Shown here: one piece after another, positions 10,260-17,890 of the stretch
Numbering within the stretch: position 1 is the first letter of the stretch
How the letters are laid out: each line of letters opens with the position of its first letter
Source of the DNA: Methylobacterium sp. C25
GTDB taxonomy: Bacteria > Pseudomonadota > Alphaproteobacteria > Rhizobiales > Beijerinckiaceae
Direction: 5' to 3'
DNA: 64,000 nucleotides
Assembly (NCBI RefSeq): GCF_021352225.1
Contig: NZ_JAAUVI010000005.1
Coordinates: 1 to 64,000 of the forward strand
Made by a program: the position numbers and the translations under genes
The notes under the pieces: model-generated
Database searches by the model: none
Seen by the model: the letters and a program-made list of their open reading frames with translations, nothing else
What the model was told of the DNA's origin: nothing

Positions 10260-10493
10260 ATGCCGCGATTCTTCATCGACGTAGATGCAGATCACAGGAT
10301 GACCCGGGACGAAGATGGCGCAGATTTCCTCAATTTGGAGGCGGCGCAGAAGGAGGCCCTCGCCGCGATGGAGGAAATATTGAGGGTGCGTCTTAGTGAT
10401 GGCTCACCTCATGCGGCAACCAGTTCGATACGGGACGAAGCAGGCGAACTCGTCTTTATGGCTAATCTCTCCCTCACAATCAATGAAGATTGA
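10260..10493 (+). CDS. DUF6894 family protein
   Basis: 77 aa, starting MPRFFIDVDADHRMTRDEDG, with the helix AAQKEALAAMEEILRVRL and strands SIRDEAGELVFMANLSL. A full-length, intact family member. The ATG follows AGGGAG at 6 nt. It is divergently arranged with the Crp-family gene, 100 bp apart from its chosen start, so the two may share a control region. Confidence 0.8.
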   Translation: MPRFFIDVDADHRMTRDEDGADFLNLEAAQKEALAAMEEILRVRLSDGSPHAATSSIRDEAGELVFMANLSLTINED

Positions 10494-10631
10494 ACGCTCG
10501 GGTATCGAAGACGGAAAATGCGAAGACCGCGAAAACAGACAGCCGAGTGCGTTTAGATCTCGGATAGTTATCAGGAACTTGGCTGCAACCAAATGGCTTG
10601 CTCCTCGACAATCAGTTCGAGGAGCAACCAG

Positions 10632-10808
10632 ATGGACAACTCAATTCTGATTATCGCGCTCGCGATTACGACCCTCGTGATCGTTGTCGTCGTTGCCGCC
10701 GTAATGCGCGGGCGCGTCGCTAAAGCAAAGGGCGACCCCGAGCGATCGAGCTTCACAAAGCAACATGGCGAGCCGCCCCGTCAGAACAGGCCGGGCACCG
10801 ATCACTAG
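10632..10808 (+). CDS. small single-pass membrane protein
   Basis: 58 aa beginning MDNSILIIALAITTLVIVVV; residues 3-26 form one hydrophobic helix, followed by a basic, polar cytoplasmic-type tail (RGRVAKAKGDPERSS). The ATG follows GAGGAG at 7 nt. Function unknown. The hairpin at 10816-10845 lies just after its stop and may terminate it. Confidence 0.6.
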   Translation: MDNSILIIALAITTLVIVVVVAAVMRGRVAKAKGDPERSSFTKQHGEPPRQNRPGTDH

Positions 10809-10815
10809 CTATGAG

Positions 10816-10845
10816 AAAGCCCGGCTCAGTGGGTGCTGGCCGGGC
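10816..10845. repeat. GC-rich hairpin repeat, copy 1
   Basis: GCCCGGC (10819-10825) pairs with GCCGGGC (10839-10845), preceded by AAA. The sequence including the loop is nearly identical to the copy at 11819-11847. It follows the stop of the small membrane protein gene and probably acts as its terminator. Confidence 0.65.
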
Positions 10846-10872
10846 ATAGGTCGGTCGACGGTGGTCCACTCG

Positions 10873-11377
10873 CTATGCCGCTTGCTGATTGATCTGGCTC
10901 CCAGCGAGTGCGCTGAGCCTCTCGTCGGTCGCTTTTTCCTCGTCGAGGTTCTGCTGTAGGACGCTCGCACAATCATCCCTGCCAAGCCGCTTTGCCCAGG
11001 CGATCAGGGTGCCGTAGCGGGTGATCTCGTAGTGTTCAACCGCCTGAGCAGACGCGAGCAAAGCCGCGTCGAGGACCTCTTTGTCGTCGACGTCGCCAGC
11101 TAGCTCGTTCGCCTCTTCAATGATGCCCATTGATCGCGGGGCAGGTGACGGCTTTTACCGATTGCCCATGCATCTGAAAGACCTGTTCGAGCCGTTGGAT
11201 CTGCCCTTCCGTTTCGCGAAGATGCGTCTCGAAGCCCTGCTTGAGCTGCGGATTGGTCGCCTTGTCGATCATTTTCGGCAAAGCTTTGGTGATCTGGTTC
11301 TCCGCATAGTAGATATCCTGGAGTGTATGAACGAAGAGATCGTCCAACGTCTTGATGTCTTTAGTAAAAAGACCTAT
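10873..11377 (-). pseudogene. YciE/YciF-like (DUF892) ferritin-like gene, two lesions
   Basis: The family start Met-Gly-Leu-Phe is present as ATA-GGT-CTT-TTT: the initiation codon at 11375-11377 is ATA, 8 nt after a good AGGAG. The frame then gives FTKDIKTLDDLFVHTLQDIY and a helical domain up to TCPAING. An extra G in the run at 11126-11128 shifts the frame; the rest (GIIEEANELAGDVDDKEVLD to LSALAGSQINQQAA, stop at 10873) continues in the next frame. DUF892 proteins form ferritin-like four-helix bundles linked to stress. With both lesions it is most likely inactive. Confidence 0.75.
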
Positions 11378-11507
11378 TATCGTCTCCTCACAGCTGAAGA
11401 TTTTATGTGTGTTTGCGTACTTGCGCGGATATGAAGTCACGAAATATTCGCGCATGACCCGACAACAGGACGCGAGATCGCTTGTTCCTCATTTCGGTCG
11501 CAGCACG

Positions 11508-11536
11508 AAAAAGCCCGCTCGGCGAACTGGGCGGAC
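11508..11536. repeat. GC-rich hairpin repeat, copy 2
   Basis: AAAAGCCCGC pairs imperfectly with GGGCGGACT around the loop TCGGCGAACT; one mismatch in the stem. It belongs to the same family as copies at 12598 and 13448, which share the loop core CGGCGAAC. Confidence 0.55.
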
Positions 11537-11600
11537 TGCGGAACATCGGCCCCGAACGAACGCTTGCAGACCTACCAGCAAGCGGTGGGAGCAAGACCGA

Positions 11601-11813
11601 ATGACGAGCGACGCCGTCGAACGCCAAGAGACTGCGAATCGCCTGATGGCTCAGATGGGCATGCCAGGCCGGTACCTCGTTGTCGGCGGGACGGATTGGG
11701 TTACTGTGAAAGTCCGAGACCTTACGGACGATCTACACGCCCTACTGGCGAGGAAGCTCGATCGCCTTCCTTATCGCATCGTGGATTGGAACGACCGAGA
11801 GACACCCACGTAG
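11601..11813 (+). CDS. small hypothetical protein, 70 aa
   Basis: Starts at ATG 11601 with GGGAG upstream. The product (MTSDAVERQETANRLMAQMG, then GRYLVVGGTDWVTVKVRDLT) looks like a helix followed by a small beta-alpha domain. No family is recognised. A hairpin repeat begins 6 bp after its stop, which supports a real transcription unit. Confidence 0.5.
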   Translation: MTSDAVERQETANRLMAQMGMPGRYLVVGGTDWVTVKVRDLTDDLHALLARKLDRLPYRIVDWNDRETPT

Positions 11814-11818
11814 AAAAA

Positions 11819-11847
11819 GGCCCGGCTCAGCGGGTGCTGGCCGGGCC
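11819..11847 (+). terminator. GC-rich hairpin repeat, copy 3, probable terminator
   Basis: GGCCCGGC (11819-11826) pairs perfectly with GCCGGGCC (11840-11847), preceded by five A. It lies directly after the stop at 11813. The loop differs by one base from the copy at 10816-10845. Confidence 0.6.
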
Positions 11848-12085
11848 GTCGGTGCCAACGAAATCGAAGCTCGGACAATTAGAGGCTTCCTGTTCCGCCG
11901 CCATCTGGGATCGGGCCTGAAAGAAAAGGCGATTATATCATTCGCAAACCACGCGCTAAATGCACGGTATCCGAGAATTTTTCTCACTTACTGACGAGCA
12001 GGTGAGCCGGTAGTAATGGTTTGAGAGAACGATCAATTCGTAGGCAGTAGGGTGGGCCTGCGCGGCCGAGCGGAAGGTCTGGCCA

Positions 12086-12316
12086 ATGGCGCGATTTTTC
12101 TTCGATATCCACGATGGCGTCGAAGTGCGTGACGAGATCGGACGCGAGCTTGAGCCTGGTCCAATTCTCCGAACTGAAGCCTTGAAAGTCGTTGCTAGGC
12201 TGATGGAAGCCGAGGCCGAGGATGCGAAGGAAACGACACTGCTTCTAACCGTACGTGACAGTTACGGATCTATTCATCTGAAGATCCGGCTTGTTTGTCA
12301 GGTTGAGGAGCATTAG
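12086..12316 (+). CDS. DUF6894 family protein
   Basis: 76 aa beginning MARFFFDIHDGVEVRDEIGR, with the helix ALKVVARLMEAEAEDAKETT and final strands LLLTVRDSYGSIHLKIRLVC. Intact member of the family clustered in this region. It converges with, and overlaps by 47 bp, the minus-strand gene at 12270-12455. Confidence 0.8.
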   Translation: MARFFFDIHDGVEVRDEIGRELEPGPILRTEALKVVARLMEAEAEDAKETTLLLTVRDSYGSIHLKIRLVCQVEEH

Positions 12317-12455
12317 CCGCTTCTCGCTTTGCAAGTTCGATGATCAGCATATCGAACAAGGTATTTATGCGGAAACCCATGTTTTGACCCGCCTGCTCTC
12401 TTGCCCGCTCGATTAGTGCGAGGATAGAGCTGCGATCTGCTTGATGCTCAGACAT
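12270..12455 (-). CDS. small helical hypothetical protein
   Basis: 61 aa starting at ATG 12455 after GAGGGG. It reads SEHQADRSSILALIERAREQ, then FRINTLFDMLIIELAKREAA, likely two helices. I recall similar short proteins beside DUF6894 genes in Methylobacterium but know no function. Confidence 0.5.
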   Translation of the reverse strand: MSEHQADRSSILALIERAREQAGQNMGFRINTLFDMLIIELAKREAANAPQPDKQAGSSDE

Positions 12456-13005
12456 CAACCGCCCCTCGCACCACCGAACCTAAATTTATTCTGATGATAA
12501 GCGAACACAACTTGCGCTTGGATGCAATCCGTCAGCTATCGCGTGGAGGCACCTAAATTCTTAGTCTCTTCATTGCGGTTGACTGGCCGCGACAAAAAGC
12601 CCGCCGCGGCGAACCGGGCGGGCTGAAGGGAGGATCGGTGCAGCTAGGCCGATACGGAAGAGGCTTCGCCACTCCAAAACCATGCCACAGATTGCAGCAA
12701 CGCGGTGTCGCCGACATGCCGCACGGCATGAGAAAACCTGCACTGGCTTTCGCGGGACTTCTCAAGCTCGCTCGACTAAATCGGATCAACTCGGATTCGA
12801 AGATTGGGAACGTCGAAGAAGACCACATTCGTCAAGTCGGCTATGGTAATCTTGGGTATGGTAGAAACCCTATCGCTGCGCTTGGTCTTGTTTTGTGGCC
12901 ATGGCATCAGAAGCCTGACCCGCTGGCGCTGTGAGCGGCGCGTCAACCAACCGCCTATTGCAGGTAACTTGGGCATCACACCACCTGTGAACGAAGATAA
13001 ATCGG
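12456..13005. other. stretch with a hairpin repeat and possible DUF6894 debris
   Basis: On the minus strand around 12790-12860 the sequence VVFFDVPNLRIRVDPI, then a stop, then SSELEKSRES recalls a decayed DUF6894 N-terminus. The hairpin copy 4 is at 12598-12624. No intact gene is seen. Confidence 0.35.
12598..12624. repeat. GC-rich hairpin repeat, copy 4
   Basis: AGCCCGCC (12598-12605) pairs with GGCGGGCT (12617-12624), preceded by five A. Same family as the copy at 13448. Confidence 0.6.
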
Positions 13006-13248
13006 CTATAGAGTATTTCCCACGACGAGGGCCGTGGCCATGAAAACGCGATCTCTTGACTGGTTGCGAACGCTGACCACCACATGCAGTCCATCTGCGT
13101 GAAACGGCTCGGCCGCTATTGTTTGCCCAAGCACTTGCTGGGCACGATGTCTGATAGCTTCGAGATTAGCGCATTCGGTCCCGACCTCATCATCATGAGA
13201 GAGAGTTCGATTCCGAACATCAAAGAAATACCGAGACAAGGCGCACAC
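13006..13248 (-). CDS. DUF6894 family protein
   Basis: 80 aa containing SRYFFDVRNRTLSHDDEVGT, the helix ANLEAIRHRAQQVLGQTIAA and final strands LHVVVSVRNQSRDRVFMATA. Intact family member. Possible starts at Met1 or close to Ser5; no strong ribosome-binding site decides. Confidence 0.75.
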   Translation of the reverse strand: MCALSRYFFDVRNRTLSHDDEVGTECANLEAIRHRAQQVLGQTIAAEPFHADGLHVVVSVRNQSRDRVFMATALVVGNTL

Positions 13249-13447
13249 TCCAAGGAAGGCGGGAGCGCTCGTCTCTCTCAGTCGCAGGCACCTTAAGATC
13301 GTCCGCCAGCGATTCTCCGAGTTTAAATTATTGTACAGCAGATAACAATACGCCGTCCGTCGTTCTCGGTTTGCAGACTACGTGATCGCTCGCTGAAAAT
13401 ACTGCGATTTTCGGATCGATGCTGCTCTTTCAACCAGATTACTAAGA

Positions 13448-13473
13448 AGCCCGCTCGGCGAACCGGGCGGGCT
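13448..13473. repeat. GC-rich hairpin repeat, copy 5
   Basis: AGCCCGC (13448-13454) pairs with GCGGGCT (13467-13473) around TCGGCGAACCGG. Nearly the same sequence as copy 4. Confidence 0.6.
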
Positions 13474-13559
13474 GAGTTCTCGTTCTGGGAGGAGAGCTAC
13501 ACGTGGCGCCGCTCAATCCGGGCTGCCGTGCGCCGGCACACAAGGGCCAGACACAACAA

Positions 13560-13595
13560 AGCCCGCCCGTGAAACGCCAATTGGCCGGGCGGGCT
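13560..13595. repeat. GC-rich hairpin repeat, copy 6
   Basis: AGCCCGCCCG (13560-13569) pairs perfectly with CGGGCGGGCT (13586-13595). It is preceded by ACAACAA, as are copies 7 and 8, so these three form a subgroup. Confidence 0.6.
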
Positions 13596-13762
13596 CTGAA
13601 GCCGGGATTCGGGCTGAACTGAAACGTTCCCGAATTCAGGAGGTCTCCCAAGCCCGGCCACTTCAAGCTGGAGTGGAAGATACGCTCAGCTAACGATGTG
13701 GTTTAGGTAAGGTTTCGGATCGTTCTGCCGTACCCGTCCATATAACTGAGAGCGAGGAAGCC

Positions 13763-14326
13763 TCAGGGCTGTAGAACACCGTTGATGACGTGGATCACGC
13801 CGTTTGACTGCATCACGTTTGCGGTCGTCACCACGGCCGTGCCGCCTTTAGCGTCGGTCAGCATGACCTTCTTGCCCTTGGTAGTGACGGTGAGGGGCTC
13901 GCCCTGGGCGGTCTTGAGCGTGGTTTGTCCGCCGCCTTCCTTGACCGCCGCCATCAAGTCTTTCGCCGTATAGGTGCCGGGCACCACATGATAGGTCAGG
14001 ATTGCGGTGAGCGTGCCCTTGTTCTGCGGCTGAACCAGCGTGTCGACCGTCCCCGGCGGCAACTTATTGAACGCGGCGTTGGTCGGGGCGAACACCGTGA
14101 AGGGGCCCGGACCTGACAGCGTGTCGACGAGGCCAGCAGCCTTCACGGCGGCGACGAGCGTGGTGTGATCCTTCGAGTTGACCGCGTTCTCGACGATTGT
14201 CTTGGAGGCGTACATCGGCGCGCCGCCGACCATCGGGTTCTTGGCCTGGGCCGCCCCAGCCGCGCTGAGCGTGACGGCGAGCGCGAGCATGCAGGCGCCA
14301 CGGCGCGCTATAAGTCCCTTAAACAT
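13763..14326 (-). CDS. secreted fasciclin (FAS1) domain protein
   Basis: 187 aa from ATG 14326, which follows AAGGAAACGCA; an in-frame extension upstream runs through a hairpin repeat and is not coding. Residues 1-28 are a signal peptide (ACMLALAVTLSAAGAAQA). One FAS1 domain follows: the H1 motif GPFTVFAPTNAAFNKLP, the conserved ILTYHVVPG near the YH centre, and the H2-like NGVIHVINGVL at the end. FAS1 proteins are extracellular or periplasmic adhesion proteins. Confidence 0.9.
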   Translation of the reverse strand: MFKGLIARRGACMLALAVTLSAAGAAQAKNPMVGGAPMYASKTIVENAVNSKDHTTLVAAVKAAGLVDTLSGPGPFTVFAPTNAAFNKLPPGTVDTLVQPQNKGTLTAILTYHVVPGTYTAKDLMAAVKEGGGQTTLKTAQGEPLTVTTKGKKVMLTDAKGGTAVVTTANVMQSNGVIHVINGVLQP

Positions 14327-14463
14327 TGCGTTTCCTTGATCGGCCGTCTCGGTTGAGACTGACTGACCACTCCTACGGACCCATTGAGAGAAAAGTTTCG
14401 AGCAACCGACCTTCACGTGTGCGTCCAGGGTGCTCGCTGTCCGGTTCGCTACAAGCACAACAA

Positions 14464-14495
14464 AGCCCGCACCGGGGAGTTCAGCCGGGCGGGCT
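14464..14495. repeat. GC-rich hairpin repeat, copy 7
   Basis: AGCCCGC (14464-14470) pairs with GCGGGCT (14489-14495). It is followed by CTGAAGGTGGGA, as copy 6 is followed by CTGAAGCCGGGA, so flanks as well as stems are shared. Confidence 0.6.
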
Positions 14496-14573
14496 CTGAA
14501 GGTGGGACTCACAGGAATGAGACGGCCCAGGACCGGTGAACAGTTAGTGCGGGCGATGGTTTAGAAACAACAA

Positions 14574-14605
14574 AGCCCGCCCATGTGAGCCAATGGGACG
14601 GGCCT
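14574..14605. repeat. GC-rich hairpin repeat, copy 8
   Basis: AGCCCGCCCAT pairs with ATGGGACGGGCCT with a bulged A. Preceded by AACAACAA and followed by TGAAGCCGAGG, like copies 6 and 7. Confidence 0.55.
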
Positions 14606-14730
14606 TGAAGCCGAGGCTCCGCTGTGTGGGGCTTGCCTCAAACGGCCCAATACGGCGGCCGGCGTCAAAAGGTTTCAGCCCAGATCACCTCTCGCAGTCA
14701 CACAGTGCATCTTCATGATCTGCTCGGCCG

Positions 14731-15230
14731 CTATCGCACTGCCCTTTGAGCTTCCAAGGCATCGATCCGCTTCTGCATGCTCTGCAGAGCATCGCGTGGG
14801 CTAAACAAGTCATTGTAGGACTTCTTCAGGTCGTCGACCTGCATCTGCAATTCGACGTTTGCCTGCTCCTCCTTTGCCCGATGCGCACGTATTCGCCGCG
14901 CGGTACAACTTCGTCACTAAACTTTTCGATTTGCCCTATCATTCGATCTCGGCGACCGTCGGAGATCCGCTGGATGTCATCTCGTCGCTTCGATGAGGTC
15001 TCGATCTCGGCCTTCGTGGCAAGGGTCTTCGATTGCTCCTACAGATCGCACGCATCCCGGTTCAAGATGGCGATCCGTGGGCGACCCACCCGAGATCGCC
15101 GGGCCAGCTCTGCTCACCCTAGGCTTCCAGCAGGCCTTTCAGCCCATCCACCTCGGTTTAGGAGAGCGTCGGCCCGAACACCCCGCATGCGGCAAATGCG
15201 GTCGAAGAATAGGGCGCGGTTGAGCGGCAT
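14731..15230 (-). pseudogene. decayed phage-like remnants (lysozyme-type N-terminus and coiled-coil protein)
   Basis: From ATG 15230 the minus strand reads MPLNRALFFDRICRM, then in other frames TEVDGLKGLLEA and WPGDLGWVAHG, separated by stops: the pattern of a phage peptidoglycan-hydrolase N-terminus. It runs into ATKAEIETSSKRRDDIQR, GQIEKFSDEVVPRGEY, a frameshift, and AKEEQANVELQMQVDDLKK to a stop at 14731-14733. The second part is a helical coiled-coil protein often found beside phage lysis genes. Both are broken by several stops and shifts. Confidence 0.5.
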
Positions 15231-15384
15231 GCGAGCGGGAGTGCTCGCCGCGGAAGCGGTCATGGTGAATCTTATAAATGGTAAGATCGCTCGGCCTTAC
15301 CGGAAGAGGGCGGGTGACCCGCCGACAAGAAAGCGCCGTACCGATCTGGCGGCTTGATCGTTTCGCGGCGCCAGACGTTAGCCG

Positions 15385-15633
15385 ATGATGACGTATCGAC
15401 TGATCGGTGTTGCGCTAGGCGCCTACGAAATCCATTTGCGGGGCGAGCCGGTTGGAAACCTCACTCGCACGGCTGGCACACGGCATCGGCCCGTGATCTG
15501 GCGAGCACGCCTCACCGAACGGCAAGCCATTTCAAACCACCCGCGGCCCTTCACGCGATCAGAGCACGAGTTTCGGACCTTCGCTGCCGCGCAAGCTTGG
15601 TTGGGACCGGAAACGACTGCCGCCAAAACGTAA
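15385..15633 (+). CDS. small hypothetical protein, 82 aa
   Basis: Product begins MMTYRLIGVALGAYEIHLRG and continues EPVGNLTRTAGTRHRPVIWR and FRTFAAAQAWLG, a beta-rich domain with a closing helix. This layout is familiar from short Methylobacterium proteins but has no named function. Either of the first two Met codons may be the start. Confidence 0.5.
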   Translation: MMTYRLIGVALGAYEIHLRGEPVGNLTRTAGTRHRPVIWRARLTERQAISNHPRPFTRSEHEFRTFAAAQAWLGPETTAAKT

Positions 15634-16176
15634 GCGATCGGCTTCACCCGGCCGGCTGGGGTTAGATCAAATCCAGAAACACGAAGCCGCTACGAGGCCG
15701 CGTCGCCCGCCGGTCGTCTCAACACGGCGCGGGTGACGGCGGGTCGAGCGGTTTTCCTGCCCCACAGGCCGCTCGACCCGTCTGGAGCTTCGCCTCTACG
15801 GCCTCACGCGGCCTGCCCGAGTCTCAGAAGAATTCTGCAAAAACGCGGGCAGCTACTATTGTGTACCGTCTGAATCTTCTCGATCTGCCGGCAACGGACC
15901 GGGCGACCGCCTGCCCTCGAAGCGTGGTTCGGACCGTCAATCCTCGACCCGTTCCGATCAGCCCCGATGTCCGCTCTGAACCGCCGACCAACGGCTTGGA
16001 ATGACCGGGTTGGGCGCGTTGCGGCCAGAGCAGCGGGAGGACGGACGTCCGCTTTCGGGCATCGCATGAACGCCCGCGAACGGCGAGGTTGGGTCGTAAG
16101 CAGCCCCCGGCGATAGGGACCAAGCGTCAGATTTCGACCACTAGGCCGCGAATCCCGGTTGATGCGCTTCCAGCCG
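15634..16176. other. gene-free stretch with a perfect inverted repeat
   Basis: No convincing gene. A 12-bp perfect inverted repeat lies at 15740-15780. The part around 15900-16110 looks like decayed coding DNA but I cannot assign it. Confidence 0.4.
15740..15780. repeat. 12-bp perfect inverted repeat, 17-nt loop
   Basis: CGGGTCGAGCGG (15740-15751) and CCGCTCGACCCG (15769-15780) are exact reverse complements. It could be a terminator or a protein-binding site near the left part of the island; no T-tract follows on either side. Confidence 0.5.
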
Positions 16177-16560
16177 CTAGAGACGCTCCCGCAGGAGTGC
16201 TGCCTCCGCCTCGGCGACGTCCAGCCTAGCCAGTGCCTCGTGGAGGATCTCGTCGGCGGCGGCCCTGCTTGCAAGAGTCGCGGCGCGCTCTTTCTCGAGT
16301 AGCTTGGCCGCCTCAGCTTGGGCCACGGTCCAAAGTTCGGCCGTCGCCCTAACCAATTGGCGTTGCACCCGTTCCGGTAGATCCTTGGAGACCAGGGCAG
16401 GACGATACGCCCGCTCGCCCTTCCAGTCCCGAAGCAGCGGGCCCACGTTGCGGTTCGAGCCGCCCCACTGCAGCAGCGGTATCACCTTGCGCAGCGACAC
16501 GCGCTCGCCCGCCGCGTGCAGCCTGTCGGCAGCCGCGTAGACCTCGCTCTTGCCCGCCAT
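16177..16560 (-). CDS. KfrA-type DNA-binding protein
   Basis: 127 aa from ATG 16560, 8 nt after GGAG. Residues 1-45 match the KfrA N-terminal DNA-binding domain (EVYAAADRLHAAGERVSLRK, LLQWGGSNRNVGPLLRDWKG). The rest is an Ala/Glu-rich helix up to LLRERL, likely a coiled coil but much shorter than in classical KfrA (about 340 aa). KfrA proteins autoregulate and help partition plasmids and are frequent on integrative elements. The inverted repeat 90 bp upstream is a good operator candidate. Confidence 0.75.
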   Translation of the reverse strand: MAGKSEVYAAADRLHAAGERVSLRKVIPLLQWGGSNRNVGPLLRDWKGERAYRPALVSKDLPERVQRQLVRATAELWTVAQAEAAKLLEKERAATLASRAAADEILHEALARLDVAEAEAALLRERL

Positions 16561-16648
16561 TTCACGTTCTCCGCTACCTCGCCGTTGTCGATCGAGGACG
16601 GTTAAAGCTTCACATCCACGGACGACGGCCGCGGCGAAATCCGTGGTT

Positions 16649-16680
16649 GCAGGTAGCAGGTCGCGTTTCCTGCTACCTGC
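16649..16680. promoter_or_regulatory. perfect inverted repeat, candidate KfrA operator
   Basis: GCAGGTAGCAGG (16649-16660) and CCTGCTACCTGC (16669-16680) are exact reverse complements with an 8-nt spacer TCGCGTTT. Known KfrA proteins bind inverted repeats at their own promoters, so operator function is likely; a terminator is less likely because there is no T-tract. Confidence 0.55.
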
Positions 16681-16778
16681 GTGCACGAGTAGCCGAAAGG
16701 CCCCTCCCCCCGACCCCGTCCTCCCGGACGGCGCTTCCACCGACCCCGTTGCCAGGACCGCGGATCCGGACAATCCTC

Positions 16779-16878
16779 GAAGGAACGGCATCGGCACCGA
16801 ACGGCCGTCTGCGAAGGAACGGTAGCCGATCGTCCGCGTCGGACGTTCGGCGTTCGCCCCTCGGAAACGAAGGAACGG
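16779..16878 (+). repeat. three GAAGGAACGG direct repeats
   Basis: Copies at 16779-16788, 16813-16822 and 16869-16878, spaced 34 and 56 bp, all in the same orientation and all upstream of the XRE start. The third also supplies the Shine-Dalgarno sequence. Operator or iteron function is inferred from position only. Confidence 0.45.
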
Positions 16879-16884
16879 AGCATC

Positions 16885-17166
16885 GTGGTCCTCGTCCGCC
16901 GCCCGAAGACGGCCGACGCCGCCGTCGCCCGACTAGTGCGCGGTGCGCGGGCGATGCTCGCCTGGTCCCAGACTGAGCTCGCCGAACGTTCAGGTGTCGC
17001 TGCGCGGACGCTCGCCAACATCGAGACCGGCCGGCGCGTGCCGCGTGACGGCACCGTCGAGCGGCTCGCCGTCGCATTCGCCCAGGCCGGCATCGAGATG
17101 TTCGAAAGTCCCGACGGTTTCGGGCTTCTCCTCAAGATCTCGAAAGACGACGGGCAGGTCGCCTGA
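16885..17166 (+). CDS. XRE-family (helix-turn-helix) regulator
   Basis: 93 aa from GTG 16885, after GGAACGGAG. Residues 17-73 form a Cro/CI-type HTH: RGARAMLAWSQTELAERSGV, AARTLANIETGRRVPRDGTV, ERLAVAFAQAGIEM. The short tail (PDGFGLLLKISKDDGQVA) has no effector domain. It stands at the head of the island operon, divergent from the KfrA-like gene. Likely role: repressor of the island promoter. Confidence 0.85.
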   Translation: MVLVRRPKTADAAVARLVRGARAMLAWSQTELAERSGVAARTLANIETGRRVPRDGTVERLAVAFAQAGIEMFESPDGFGLLLKISKDDGQVA

Positions 17167-17457
17167 TCCTGGAGCTTGGCAGACCTGCCCGCAGCAAGCT
17201 TTCCACAAAATCCGCAAACGCGGTCATTGACGAAGTGTGCATTAGTGCTGCAACTTCGTGAAGTCTGATCGACCCGAGCGCGACCTGCGGAGGGCGAAAA
17301 GACGACACGGGCTTCCGACGTCAAGCCAATACTCGGACTCGCTGCATCGGCCCGCTCCGCGGGCATACCCGCACCCGGCCTTCGGCCCCACCGTGCGGTG
17401 CTTACCACCCGGATCAATCGTCGATCGCCGCCGTATCCCGGCGGCCGGAGGGTAGCC

Positions 17458-17886
17458 ATGCCGATCAGCATCGCCGGCGCTTCGAGCGCCACCACTGGCA
17501 TGACCAATTGGGAGTGCCGCGCCCGCCGTCTCGCCCGCGAGCGGGCCGTTCTCGCCGAGCGCCTTCAGCGCCTCCTCGTCGAAATTCCGGACGCGGTCAG
17601 CTTCGATTTCCACGATCTGCGGCACCTTGCCGGATACCGGATCCTCGAGCACGAGGGCCTCGTCCACGCCGGTGTCTGGCGCGTGACCGGCCGCCTCACG
17701 ATCATCGTGGCCGCGACACGCGTCCTGAAACGTCCGGATCTTCGACACCGTCTTTTCGCCCTCCGTGAGCTCGCCGAGCGCGAGTTCAAGCGCGTCGTCA
17801 TCGCCACTCCGCGGGGCATCCTCCACGAAACCGGCCGCCTCCGTGCACGCCGCCTCGCCGGCCTCGTCGTAGCCCCGGAGCACTGA
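17458..17886 (+). CDS. island orphan protein, 142 aa
   Basis: Starts at ATG 17458 after GGAGGG. A short Ala/Ser leader is followed by an Arg/Leu-rich helix (RARRLARERAVLAERLQRLL) and a beta-rich part (DFHDLRHLAGYRILEHEGLV, TGRLTIIVAATRVLKRPDLR). No family recognised. Its stop lies 4 bp before the next gene, so the two are translationally coupled members of the AAA+ protease operon. Confidence 0.6.
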   Translation: MPISIAGASSATTGMTNWECRARRLARERAVLAERLQRLLVEIPDAVSFDFHDLRHLAGYRILEHEGLVHAGVWRVTGRLTIIVAATRVLKRPDLRHRLFALRELAEREFKRVVIATPRGILHETGRLRARRLAGLVVAPEH

Positions 17887-17890
17887 CGCC

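Larger units (their letters stand above)
13249..13762. other. intergenic stretch with two hairpin repeats
   Basis: Contains hairpin copies 5 (13448-13473) and 6 (13560-13595). The open frame that runs across them is an artefact of the GC-rich repeats. Nothing else is recognised. Confidence 0.55.
14327..14730. other. intergenic stretch with two hairpin repeats
   Basis: Hairpin copies 7 (14464-14495) and 8 (14574-14605) lie here upstream of the fasciclin gene. No coding signal is seen. Confidence 0.55.
16561..16884. promoter_or_regulatory. divergent control region between kfrA-like and XRE genes
   Basis: This 324-bp region separates the leftward KfrA-like gene from the rightward XRE regulator. 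It holds a 12-bp perfect inverted repeat (16649-16680) and three copies of GAAGGAACGG (16779, 16813, 16869). The last copy lies over the ribosome-binding region of the XRE gene. This suggests shared, autoregulated promoters. Confidence 0.5.

Noticed and set aside
13442..13666. 74-aa minus-strand ORF
   Set aside because: It runs through two hairpin repeats and has no protein-like pattern.
14746..15357. 203-aa plus-strand ORF
   Set aside because: It is antisense to recognisable fragments of phage-like genes and lacks protein character.
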